Shown: piece after piece, positions 38,992 to 47,525 of the stretch
Layout of the letters: each line of letters starts with the position of its first letter
Position numbering within the stretch: position 1 is the first letter of the stretch
From: a virus
Virus record (IMG/VR): IMGVR_UViG_3300027782_002618
Coordinates: 1-47,649 of that record
Strand: one strand, 5' to 3'
Length of the DNA: 47,649 nt
Notes under the pieces: model-generated
What the model was told of the DNA's origin: nothing
What the model saw: the letters and a program-made list of their open reading frames with translations, nothing else
Database searches by the model: none
Position numbers and translations under genes: made by a program

Positions 38992-39216
38992 ATGACCCCG
39001 GTGCAGAAGGAAGTGTTTTTGATTATTGATGAGTGGTGGAAGAGGTATGGGTTTAGCCCGAGTCTGAGGGACATAGCCCATCAGAGGGGAAAGATGAGTA
39101 TGTCTAATACTTCTAAAATAATTAAACGGCTTGTGAATATAGGTGTTATAAAGAAGGTTGATAGACAGGGTAGGACGATTAGACCTGTGTATATAAATTT
39201 TAGGAACCTTGAGTGA
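38992..39216 (+). CDS. LexA-type winged-helix DNA-binding protein without peptidase domain
   Basis: GGAGG lies five bases before the ATG at 38992, which gives a product starting MTPVQKEVFLIIDEWWKRYGF, aligned with the LexA DNA-binding domain start. Residues then follow SPSLRDIAHQRG...SNTSKIIKRLVNIGVI...GRTIRPV, the recognition helix and wing. At 74 residues the S24 autopeptidase domain is absent, so it cannot be RecA-cleaved. It stands between terS and terL, overlapping terL by four bases, and its leader has three palindromic sites, so autoregulation is likely (inference). Confidence 0.75.
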   Translation: MTPVQKEVFLIIDEWWKRYGFSPSLRDIAHQRGKMSMSNTSKIIKRLVNIGVIKKVDRQGRTIRPVYINFRNLE

Positions 39217-40703
39217 AGCTAGAAGATTTGATTGAGAAGTTACCTGCAAACGAGCAGGAGGAATTCTTGGCGAGTGTTGAGACGTATAAGAGTGCGTTGA
39301 CTCGGGAGAGGTCTCATGCTTCCTTTATGGAATACATCAAACAGATGTGGCCGGGGTTTGTTGGGGGAAGGCATCATTCGTTGATGGCTAAGAAGTTTGA
39401 AGATATAGCAAATGGGAAGATTAAGAGATTAATCATCAATATGGCTCCTCGGCATACTAAGTCTGAGTTTGCTTCGTATCTGCTCCCGTCGTGGTTCCTT
39501 GGGAAGAATCCTAATAAGAAAGTGATTCAATGTTCTAACACGGCGGATCTCGCGGTAGGATTTGGTAGGAAGGTTCGTAACTTAGTAGACAGTGAGCAGT
39601 ACTCTAAGATCTTTCCTAATGTTGCTTTGAGACAGGATAGTAAAGCTGCTGGCCGCTGGGCGACTAATGGGGGCGGAGAGTACTTTGCTATCGGCGTTGG
39701 CGGAACTGTTACCGGAAAAGGTGCGGATCTTTTGATTATTGACGATCCACACTCTGAACAGGAAGCGGCTTTAGCTCAAGGGGATCCGACGGTCTTTGAC
39801 AAGATTTATGAATGGTACACCTCTGGGCCTAGACAACGTTTACAGCCGGGTGGTTCTATTATTGTAGTGATGACCCGGTGGTCGGAGAAAGACCTGACTG
39901 GTAGGATCATTAAGGATGCAGCCAGTAGGGATAAAGGGGAAGAGTGGGAAGTTATAGAACTGCCCGCGATTATGCCCAGTGGGAAACCTTTATGGCCAGA
40001 GTTCTGGAGTTTAGAGGAACTAGAAGCACTTAGAGATGAACTTCCCCCTAGTAAGTGGAATGCTCAGTATCAGCAGAACCCTACGGGAGAAGAAGGTGCT
40101 TTAGTAAAAAGAGAGTGGTGGAAGATTTGGGAGAAAGAAGATCCTCCTAGGTGTGAATTTATCATTCAGAGTTGGGATACTGCATTTACTAAGAATGAGC
40201 GATCAGACTATTCCGCCTGCGTGACCCTTGGCGTTTTTCACCTGAACGAGAACCCAGAGGATATCAATATTATTCTGTTAGATGCTTTCCAAAAAAGGAT
40301 GGAGTTTCCTGAATTGAAGGAGAAAGCTTTTAACCACTATAAAGATTGGGAGCCGGATGCTTTTGTTGTGGAAGCTAAAGCTGCTGGCGCTCCGTTGATA
40401 TTTGAATTAAGACGAATGGGGATTGTGGTGAGTGAATACACCCCGTCTAGAGGAAATGATAAATTTGTGCGACTAAACTCGGTGACTGATTTGTTCAAGT
40501 CGGGTAAAGTATGGGCACCTGATACGAGGTGGGCGCACGAGTTAATCGAGCAGATGGCTGCGTTTCCGAATGCAGACCATGATGACTTGGTTGATGCTTG
40601 TGTACAAGCTCTGATTCGTTTCAGACAAGGTGGGTTTTTGCGGCTCGATTCAGATGAGCGTGAAGATCTAATCGGCTTCAGAAAGAAGCACGTTTACTAT
40701 TGA
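39213..40703 (+). CDS. terL: terminase large subunit
   Basis: The start is a GTG overlapping the previous stop. ATPase motifs: deviant Walker A MAPRHTKSE (77-85) and Walker B LLIIDDPHSE (near 170). The nuclease domain shows QSWDTAF, DAFVVEAKAAG and HDDLVDACVQAL, with the expected Asp residues. It powers DNA translocation into the head and cuts the concatemer. 496 residues is normal. It matches terminases of the Terminase_6/RNaseH-like group. Confidence 0.93.
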   Translation: MKLEDLIEKLPANEQEEFLASVETYKSALTRERSHASFMEYIKQMWPGFVGGRHHSLMAKKFEDIANGKIKRLIINMAPRHTKSEFASYLLPSWFLGKNPNKKVIQCSNTADLAVGFGRKVRNLVDSEQYSKIFPNVALRQDSKAAGRWATNGGGEYFAIGVGGTVTGKGADLLIIDDPHSEQEAALAQGDPTVFDKIYEWYTSGPRQRLQPGGSIIVVMTRWSEKDLTGRIIKDAASRDKGEEWEVIELPAIMPSGKPLWPEFWSLEELEALRDELPPSKWNAQYQQNPTGEEGALVKREWWKIWEKEDPPRCEFIIQSWDTAFTKNERSDYSACVTLGVFHLNENPEDINIILLDAFQKRMEFPELKEKAFNHYKDWEPDAFVVEAKAAGAPLIFELRRMGIVVSEYTPSRGNDKFVRLNSVTDLFKSGKVWAPDTRWAHELIEQMAAFPNADHDDLVDACVQALIRFRQGGFLRLDSDEREDLIGFRKKHVYY

Positions 40704-40710
40704 GGCTCTC

Positions 40711-43074
40711 ATGGAAAAATCTTTATACGAAATGCCACAAGGCATAGATTCACTGGCTCCAGATATTGAAATCGAAGTTGAGAATCCTGAATCTATGTCG
40801 ATTGAGATAGATGGGATTGAGATTGATTTGACTCCACCGACTGGAGGAGGAGATAAGTTTGACGATAACTTAGCTGAATTTATAGATGACAGCGTACTGG
40901 CTACGATTGGCTCTGATTTAGTTGAGGAAGTTTCTAGCGACATCACATCCCGTAAAGACTGGGTGGAGATGTATGTCAAGGGTCTGGATGTTTTGGGGAT
41001 GAAGTATGAAGAACGTACTGAGCCGTGGAACGGTGCTTGCGGCGTATTCTCGACTATCCTCACTGAAGCTGCGGTTCGGTTCCAGAGTGAAACGATTATT
41101 GAAACGTTCCCAGCGGCGGGGCCAGTCAAAACTGAAATTATTGGTGCAATTGACCGCCTTAAAACTGAAGCGGCTGCGCGAGTTCAGGAGGACATGAACT
41201 ATAAGCTCACTGAGGAGATGCCTGAGTATCGCCCTGAGCACGAGAGAATGTTGTTTAATTTAGGACTTGCCGGATCAGCTTTTAAGAAGGTTTACTATGA
41301 TCCCAGTTTGGGACGGCAAACTTCTGTCTACGTTCCTGCGGAAGATGTAATTATTCCCTACGGCTCTAGTAATTCTAGAACGGCTGAGAGAGTTACGCAC
41401 ATCATGCGTAAGTCTAAGAATGAACTTAAGAAACTACAGGTAGCAGGTTTCTATGTTGATGTAGATCTGGGAGAGCCTAGTAATTTACACACTGACGTAG
41501 AAAAGAAAAAGGCCGATGAGCAGGGTTACTCAGTTACTGATGACGACCGTTACCAGATTTATGAGATTCAGGTTGACTATGACTTACCCGGCTATGAAGA
41601 TGAAGATGGGATTGCTTTACCGTACATCATCACAATTGATGTAGGTACAAATAAGATTCTGTCTATTTACAGAAACTGGAATGAATCAGATGAGAAGAAA
41701 CTTAAGCGCCAGCACTTTGTTCAATATGACTATGTACCCGGCTTTGGTGCTTATGGCTTTGGTTTCATACATCTTATTGGTGGTTATGCCAGAGCCGGTA
41801 CGTCTCTTATTAGACAACTCATTGACGCTGGCACATTAAGCAATCTGCCCGGCGGTCTTAAATCTAGAGGACTCCGAGTTAAGGGTGACGACACACCTAT
41901 TGCTCCGGGCGAGTTTAGAGACGTAGACGTACCGAGCGGCTCTATCAAAGACAACATCATGATGCTTCCTTATAAGGAGCCATCACAAGTATTGTCTATG
42001 TTGTTGGATAAAGTCACTGAAGAGGGTAGACGTTTGGGATCTATCGCTGACATGAACGTCAGTGATATGAGTGCTAACGCTCCTGTCGGTACAACCTTGG
42101 CCCTATTAGAGCGTCAGTTGAAAACAATGTCTGCTGTGCAGGCTCGGGTTCACTACTCGATGAAGCAAGAGTTTAAGATTCTTAAGGCGATCATTAGAGA
42201 CTACGCTCCTACAGAGTATGAGTACGATCCCGCTTCTGGTACGAGGATGGCCAAGCAGGAAGACTATGATATGGTGGATGTTATCCCCGTGTCAGATCCT
42301 AATAGCTCGACCATGGCTCAGAGGATCATGCAGTACCAAGCTGTAATGCAAATGGCGGCGCAGGCTCCTCAGATTTACAACCTACCTAACTTACATCGAC
42401 AGATGATTGAGGTGTTAGGTATTAAGAATGGCGAGAAGCTAGTACCAACTCCTGACGATGAGACTCCAAGAGATCCTATTTCTGAGAACATGGCGTTCTT
42501 GAAGGGTGAACCTACGAGAGCGTTCATTTATCAGGATCAAGATGCTCACATTGCGGCGCATACGACGTTCATGCAAGATCCAATGATCGCTCAAACGATG
42601 GGTCAGAACCCTATGGCTCAGCAAATGATGGCGGCTATTCAAGCGCACATCGCGGAGCACTTAGGATTCTTGTACAGACGCAAGATTGAAGAGCAAATGG
42701 GCGTACCTTTGCCACCACCTGACAAGGAATTACCAGAGGATGTGGAAGTTCAGTTGTCTAGATTGATTGCTCAGGCCAGTGCCCAGCTTTTACAGACAAA
42801 TATGGCGGCTGCTCAGCAGAAACAGGCTCAACAACAGGCTCAGGATCCGCTTATCCAGATGCAACAGGCTGAATTGCAGATCAAAGCAGAGGAAGTTAAG
42901 CGTAAATCTGCAAAAGATCAGGCTGACATGGCTCTGGCTCAGGCTAGATTGGCCATTGACGCTGAAAGAATCAAGGCAGAGAGCCAAAGAGAGGCTATGA
43001 GACTGCAATCCCAGCAGAAACAGAACGAACAGAAGCTTAAAGCTGATGTTATTACGAAAATGACGCGAGGCTAA
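40711..43074 (+). CDS. portal protein
   Basis: The 787-residue protein has the portal core (RKDWVEMYVKGLDVLGMKYEERTEPWNGACGVF and a long region around GSIKDNIMMLPYKEPSQVLSMLLDKVTEEGRRLG), with a Gln/Ala-rich helical C-terminal tail of about 100 residues resembling the P22 barrel. It forms the dodecameric DNA gate at the head vertex. Position directly after terL fits. Its TAA touches the next ATG. Confidence 0.88.
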   Translation: MEKSLYEMPQGIDSLAPDIEIEVENPESMSIEIDGIEIDLTPPTGGGDKFDDNLAEFIDDSVLATIGSDLVEEVSSDITSRKDWVEMYVKGLDVLGMKYEERTEPWNGACGVFSTILTEAAVRFQSETIIETFPAAGPVKTEIIGAIDRLKTEAAARVQEDMNYKLTEEMPEYRPEHERMLFNLGLAGSAFKKVYYDPSLGRQTSVYVPAEDVIIPYGSSNSRTAERVTHIMRKSKNELKKLQVAGFYVDVDLGEPSNLHTDVEKKKADEQGYSVTDDDRYQIYEIQVDYDLPGYEDEDGIALPYIITIDVGTNKILSIYRNWNESDEKKLKRQHFVQYDYVPGFGAYGFGFIHLIGGYARAGTSLIRQLIDAGTLSNLPGGLKSRGLRVKGDDTPIAPGEFRDVDVPSGSIKDNIMMLPYKEPSQVLSMLLDKVTEEGRRLGSIADMNVSDMSANAPVGTTLALLERQLKTMSAVQARVHYSMKQEFKILKAIIRDYAPTEYEYDPASGTRMAKQEDYDMVDVIPVSDPNSSTMAQRIMQYQAVMQMAAQAPQIYNLPNLHRQMIEVLGIKNGEKLVPTPDDETPRDPISENMAFLKGEPTRAFIYQDQDAHIAAHTTFMQDPMIAQTMGQNPMAQQMMAAIQAHIAEHLGFLYRRKIEEQMGVPLPPPDKELPEDVEVQLSRLIAQASAQLLQTNMAAAQQKQAQQQAQDPLIQMQQAELQIKAEEVKRKSAKDQADMALAQARLAIDAERIKAESQREAMRLQSQQKQNEQKLKADVITKMTRG

Positions 43075-43833
43075 ATGACAAAACCCCTAGTTTCTCTGTT
43101 AATGCCGGCGTATAACTCGGCTAGATACATTAAATATGCGGTTGATAGTGTATTAAGGCAGACTTATGAGAACTGGGAGTTAATCATTGTTGATGATTGC
43201 TCTGATGACGGGACATGGGAGATAGCTTATATGTTATCTACCTATGATCCCCGCATTAAAGCGTATCGGAATGACGAAAATCTAGGAATTGTTAAGAATA
43301 GGAAGCGGGCTTACACATTATCTACGGGTGATTTAGTGGGTCATCTAGATAATGACGACATATTGGAGAGATATTCACTGGATGAGATGGTTAGAAGCTT
43401 CGATCAGCTACCAGATGTGGGTTTAATCTACTCAGATCTGGCTCAGATTGGAGAAAAAGGTGAGCATCAACTGTATTCGGAGAGTAAAACCTTTGATATT
43501 GACAAGTTACACCAGCATGGCTGGCGGCATTTTGGGGTATATCGCCGAAAAGTAATGGATGTTATTGACGGATATAACGAAAAACTGGTCAGTGCGTGTG
43601 AAGATGGGGATCTTTTCATGCAAATTTCAGAGAAATTTCCCATCGTTAGACTGCCAAAAGTGCTGTATTTATACCGTGCACACCCCGGAAATAACAGTAA
43701 TAACAACAAAAAATGTGAAACTTGCGAAGAGCGGCCAGTATGTAACTACATAAGGGTGTGGAGTAAAACTGCTAAATACGACCCTATTACTTTTAAACCA
43801 TTAGAGGTGCATCATGGAACTGAAAATATTTGA
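43075..43833 (+). CDS. family 2 glycosyltransferase with C-terminal Cys cluster
   Basis: The 252-residue protein begins VSLLMPAYNSARYI and has VDDCSDDGTW and LDNDD (91-95) as the nucleotide-sugar and metal sites of GT-A family 2. EDGD near 180 gives the catalytic base region. Cys214, Cys217 and Cys223 (CETCEERPVC) form a zinc-like cluster not usual for the family. It begins without a gap after the portal stop and overlaps the next small head gene by 20 bases, so it is truly within the head operon. It may glycosylate a virion protein, or surface sugars using heptose nucleotides from the 96-3629 cassette (inference). Confidence 0.82.
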   Translation: MTKPLVSLLMPAYNSARYIKYAVDSVLRQTYENWELIIVDDCSDDGTWEIAYMLSTYDPRIKAYRNDENLGIVKNRKRAYTLSTGDLVGHLDNDDILERYSLDEMVRSFDQLPDVGLIYSDLAQIGEKGEHQLYSESKTFDIDKLHQHGWRHFGVYRRKVMDVIDGYNEKLVSACEDGDLFMQISEKFPIVRLPKVLYLYRAHPGNNSNNNKKCETCEERPVCNYIRVWSKTAKYDPITFKPLEVHHGTENI

Positions 43834-44011
43834 AGTCTTGAATCAAAAGATTAATGAACGTGTACAGGATTTAACTGGATCTTTATGTGACGGCGTGGCT
43901 AAAGACTACGCTGATTACAAAGGTATGTGCGGAGTAATCAAGGGTCTACGAACCGCGCAGTATGAGTTGAATGACCTTTTAAGAAAAATTAAGGATGATG
44001 ACGATGAGTGA
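43814..44011 (+). CDS. small head-operon protein
   Basis: The 65-residue acidic helical protein starts inside the glycosyltransferase gene and ends in KDDDDE. Its position between portal and scaffold, plus a conserved look (LRTAQYELNDLL), suggests a small head assembly protein. Role unknown. Confidence 0.6.
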   Translation: MELKIFEVLNQKINERVQDLTGSLCDGVAKDYADYKGMCGVIKGLRTAQYELNDLLRKIKDDDDE

Positions 44012-44411
44012 ATTTGATGTGTCTGCTGTTGATCTTTCTGGTCTTCTTAACAAAGATCCAGAAGAAAAAGCACGACAAGTGCCCGATCCCGCTACTTACC
44101 ATATTCTTTGCATGCTCCCTAAAGCAGAAGAGGAATTTAGCGAAACCGGCATTTTAAAATCTACCACGGCTATGTACCACGAAGAATTGCTTTCTCCCGT
44201 CTTGTTTGTGGCCAAGATTGGCCCAGACGCTTTTAAAGACGAAAAGCGTTTTCCTTCAGGGGCATCATGCAAAGTTGGAGATTTCATCATTACGCGACCT
44301 AATACTGGGACGCGAATGAAAATACACGGTACCGAGTGGCGACTTATCAACGACGATAGCGTTGAAGCGGTTGTACAGGATCCCCGTGGAATTCAGCGAC
44401 CTAACTATTAA
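44004..44411 (+). CDS. GroES-like co-chaperonin
   Basis: I chose ATG 44004, eight bases after AAGGA, over 43995. After a 30-residue extension, the 135-residue protein follows the GroES plan: LPKAEEEFSETGILKS (mobile-loop entry), LFVAKIGPDAF, VGDFIITRPNTGTRMKIHGTEWRLINDDSVEAVV. It would replace or alter host GroES in folding the capsid protein with GroEL, as T4 gp31 does. The mobile loop appears shorter and lacks an obvious IVL tripeptide, so activity is inferred from fold. Confidence 0.7.
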   Translation: MSEFDVSAVDLSGLLNKDPEEKARQVPDPATYHILCMLPKAEEEFSETGILKSTTAMYHEELLSPVLFVAKIGPDAFKDEKRFPSGASCKVGDFIITRPNTGTRMKIHGTEWRLINDDSVEAVVQDPRGIQRPNY

Positions 44412-44421
44412 GGAGTAGTCT

Positions 44422-45354
44422 ATGGAAAATCTTAATAAAGAAGAATTCTCTTTCCCCGATGAGGAAGTGAAAAAGCCTGTGGCTGAGGATGATGGCGGGG
44501 TAGATGTAGAGATTGAGACTTCTGCGCCGGCCAAAAAAGAAACAGCAGAAACTTCTAACAACGATGATGAGATTGAGAAGTACGACGAGAAGGTTAAGAA
44601 GCGTATTGCTGACCTCCAGTCTGGCTTTCACAATGAGCGTCGCCGTGCTGAGGAAGCTGCCCGCGAGCGGGAAGAGGCTGTAGCTTTTGCCCAATCAGTA
44701 GCCGAAGAGAACAAGAAACTCAAAGGTTCCCTAAGCGAAGGCCAGTCTGCGTTATTAGAACAAGCTAAGAAAGTAGTGTCTAACGAGGTAGATGATGCCA
44801 AGCGACGCTACAAATTAGCCTATGAATCGGGTGATTCTGACGCTTTAGTTGAGGCTCAGGAGTTGTTAACTTCTGCCAAGATTAAGATGGATCGGGTAAA
44901 TAATTTCAGACCCGCTTTACAAAAAGAAGAAAATGAAGTAAAAATCGCACCTAGGGAAGTCCCTCGCCAACCTCAAGCAGACCCTAAAGCTGCTAGATGG
45001 CAAAGCGAGAATTCTTGGTTCGGTAGCGATGATGAGATGACCAGTTTTGCTCTGGGCTTACACACTAAGCTCATTAAGTCTGGAATCGACCCTAACTCCG
45101 ACGAATACTATACGCGACTTAATTCGCGAATTCGCCAAGTGTTTCCAGAGAACTTCGGTCTGGACAGCAACGAACCGGAAACTCAAACGAGTTCCGCTCC
45201 TCGTCAAAAATCGAATGTCGTCGCACCTGCGACACGGAGCACCTCATCTTCCAAGATCCGGCTCACTCCATTTCAGGTAACGATGGCTAAAAAGTTTGGT
45301 GTATCCCACGAACTCATGGCTCAAAAAATTGCAGAATTAAGAAAAGGTGAATGA
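44422..45354 (+). CDS. scaffolding protein
   Basis: A highly charged, mostly helical 310-residue protein with a coiled-coil region (about 45-110) and a C-terminal basic segment (KIRLTPFQVTMAKKFGVSHELMAQKIAELRKG), typical of scaffolds that bind coat protein through a basic C-terminus. It precedes the major capsid gene, as expected. Confidence 0.75.
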   Translation: MENLNKEEFSFPDEEVKKPVAEDDGGVDVEIETSAPAKKETAETSNNDDEIEKYDEKVKKRIADLQSGFHNERRRAEEAAREREEAVAFAQSVAEENKKLKGSLSEGQSALLEQAKKVVSNEVDDAKRRYKLAYESGDSDALVEAQELLTSAKIKMDRVNNFRPALQKEENEVKIAPREVPRQPQADPKAARWQSENSWFGSDDEMTSFALGLHTKLIKSGIDPNSDEYYTRLNSRIRQVFPENFGLDSNEPETQTSSAPRQKSNVVAPATRSTSSSKIRLTPFQVTMAKKFGVSHELMAQKIAELRKGE

Positions 45355-45355
45355 T

Positions 45356-45814
45356 ATGTCTGAAACTCAAACTCGTGCTAAGCGTGACACTGAAAGCCGT
45401 GAGGCTGTTGCCCGTCCAAAACATTGGATGCCGCCCCAGCTTTTGCCTGATCCTCATCCAGAGCCGGGCTATGCTTTCCGTTGGATCCGTGTTAGCTCCT
45501 TGAATAAGGCAGACGCTACCAACATCTCTTCAAAACTGCGTGAAGGCTGGGAACCTGTAAAGGCTTCTGACCATCCTGAAATCCGTTTGTTTGGATCCGG
45601 CAGCAATGCACAGTTTCCAGATAGCGTTGAAGTCGGTGGTTTGTTACTTTGCAAAACCCCAGTAGAGTTTACTGAACAGCGAAATGAGTACTATCGACAG
45701 CAGTCGGAAGCTCAGATGGCTTCAGTAGATAATACTTACATGCGCGAAAATGACCCACGGATGCCTATGTTCAAAGAACGTAAGTCCACAGTTACTTTCG
45801 GAAAAGGTCTTTAA
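45356..45814 (+). CDS. head-operon protein of unknown function
   Basis: ATG 45356 has AAAAGG upstream; the GTG at 45347 lacks one. The 152-residue protein has a conserved segment YAFRWIRV...GWEPVKASDHPEIRLFGSG, often found in phage proteins just upstream of capsid genes. Structural or assembly role likely. Confidence 0.6.
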   Translation: MSETQTRAKRDTESREAVARPKHWMPPQLLPDPHPEPGYAFRWIRVSSLNKADATNISSKLREGWEPVKASDHPEIRLFGSGSNAQFPDSVEVGGLLLCKTPVEFTEQRNEYYRQQSEAQMASVDNTYMRENDPRMPMFKERKSTVTFGKGL

Positions 45815-45831
45815 TCTTCTTGGAGTCTTAA

Positions 45832-46446
45832 ATGGCATATCCTACCGTTGATAAGACGTATGGTTTTAAGCCCGTCAATCGTCTTGATGGTCTACCTTAC
45901 GCCGGAGCGATCCGTCAAATCCCCGTTGCGCCTTCCTATGCAACAGCAATCCTGAACGGTGATACCGTTAAGGTTGACACTAACGGCTACATCGTGGCTG
46001 CTAGTACAACTGACTCAGGTGCGATTGTTGGTGTGTTGGTTGGTTGTTCTTACATCAACTCTTTGAGTCAGCCTACGTTCGCACAGAACTACCCTGCTGC
46101 TACTTCAACTTCAACAAACATGGCTTTGGCCTTTGTTGTGGATGATCCTAGCGCTGCGTTCCGTGTTTGCGCTACTGTCGCTGGTTCCACCACTCCTACA
46201 GCTTACGCTCGTAGTATTGTTGGTTCTAACGTAGCTTTGGTTGCTAACGTTGGTTCTACCACTACAGGTGATTCGTACTACGGTATTGACGGCTCTTCCG
46301 CCAACACCACTAATACATTGCCTATTCGCGTGATTGATGTCGTTCCTGACACAGCCACAGGCCCTGCAACAACTGCCGCTACGACCTATTACGAGTTCAT
46401 CGTAAAGATCAATACCGCGCAGTACAACAGCACCACTGGTGTTTAA
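45832..46446 (+). CDS. structural protein, probable capsid decoration
   Basis: 204 residues, beta-rich, Thr/Ser/Ala-rich, starting MAYPTVDKTYGFKPVNRLDGLPYAG. GGAG lies upstream and it precedes the major capsid gene. Composition and position suggest a head surface protein. Not an enzyme. Confidence 0.65.
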   Translation: MAYPTVDKTYGFKPVNRLDGLPYAGAIRQIPVAPSYATAILNGDTVKVDTNGYIVAASTTDSGAIVGVLVGCSYINSLSQPTFAQNYPAATSTSTNMALAFVVDDPSAAFRVCATVAGSTTPTAYARSIVGSNVALVANVGSTTTGDSYYGIDGSSANTTNTLPIRVIDVVPDTATGPATTAATTYYEFIVKINTAQYNSTTGV

Positions 46447-46459
46447 GGAGTAACTTACC

Positions 46460-47368
46460 ATGGCTATTTCACGCGCACAGCTACTTAAAGAGTTGCTCCC
46501 CGGCTTGAATGCTTTGTTTGGCTTAGAGTATGCTAAATACGGCGAAGAGCACAAAGAGATCTACGAAACTGAGACATCAGAGCGTAGCTTCGAAGAAGAG
46601 ACAAAACTGTCAGGTTTCTCTGCTGCACCAGTCAAAAACGAGGGTTCTGCCATCGCTTATGACAATGCACAGGAAGCATGGACTGCACGTTATGTCCACG
46701 AAACCATTGCGATGGGCTTCTCCATCACAGAGGAAGCTGTGGAAGATAACTTGTACGACAGCCTGTCTTCACGTTATACCAAGGCTTTGGCCCGTGGTAT
46801 GGCTTACACCAAGCAAGTTAAAGCTGCTTATGTGTTGAACAACGCTTTTAGCGGTGGCCCAACATACGGCGACGGCGTGGTGCTTTGCTCTACTGCTCAC
46901 CCCTTGGTTTCTGGTGGCACTAACAGTAACACTCCATCTACCGCTGCTGACTTGAATGAAACATCGTTGGAAAACGCTGTTATTCAGATCGCTGCTTGGA
47001 CAGATGAGCGTAGCTTGCTGATCGCCGCTAAGCCTAAGAAGTTGATTGTTCCTCCTTCTTTAATGTTCGTTGCTACACGTTTGCTGGAAACCGAACTCCG
47101 TGTTTCTACTGCTGACAATGACATCAACGCATTGAAGAACAACGGCTCAATCCCTGAAGGCTATACCGTTAACCACTTCTTGACAGACACCAATGCTTGG
47201 TTCCTGTTGACAGATGTGCCTAACGGCTTGAAGCACTTCGTGCGTACCCCCATGTCTACTGGCATGGACGGTGACTTTGACACAGGTAACGTTCGTTACA
47301 AAGCCCGTGAGCGTTACAGCTTCGGCGTGTCAGATCCATTGGGAATCTTCGGTTCACCCGGAGCCTAA
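46460..47368 (+). CDS. major capsid protein
   Basis: The 302-residue protein resembles the Mu gpT/HK97-fold coat family: SERSFEEETKLSGFSAAPVKNEG, TARYVHETIAMGFSITEEAVEDNLYD, and C-terminal KARERYSFGVSDPLGIFGSPGA. AAGGAG precedes the ATG. It follows scaffold and decoration genes and is followed by a strong terminator, as befits a highly expressed gene. Confidence 0.85.
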   Translation: MAISRAQLLKELLPGLNALFGLEYAKYGEEHKEIYETETSERSFEEETKLSGFSAAPVKNEGSAIAYDNAQEAWTARYVHETIAMGFSITEEAVEDNLYDSLSSRYTKALARGMAYTKQVKAAYVLNNAFSGGPTYGDGVVLCSTAHPLVSGGTNSNTPSTAADLNETSLENAVIQIAAWTDERSLLIAAKPKKLIVPPSLMFVATRLLETELRVSTADNDINALKNNGSIPEGYTVNHFLTDTNAWFLLTDVPNGLKHFVRTPMSTGMDGDFDTGNVRYKARERYSFGVSDPLGIFGSPGA

Positions 47369-47384
47369 TAGGTCTAAAAAAAGA

Positions 47385-47406
47385 GGGAGCTTCGGCTCCC
47401 TTTTTT
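47385..47406 (+). terminator. intrinsic terminator after the capsid gene
   Basis: GGGAGC-TTCG-GCTCCC is a six-base-pair stem with UUCG loop, preceded by an A-tract and followed by six T, so it could act in both directions. Confidence 0.9.
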
Positions 47407-47525
47407 CTTGCATTAGATTTATGGTAGTGGTATAAACATATTAATCCGGGCTTTCCGGTGTATCAAACAGTCCCGGCTGACGACATACAGATTGATACAC
47501 TTAACTTGTATGTAAGGAATACATC

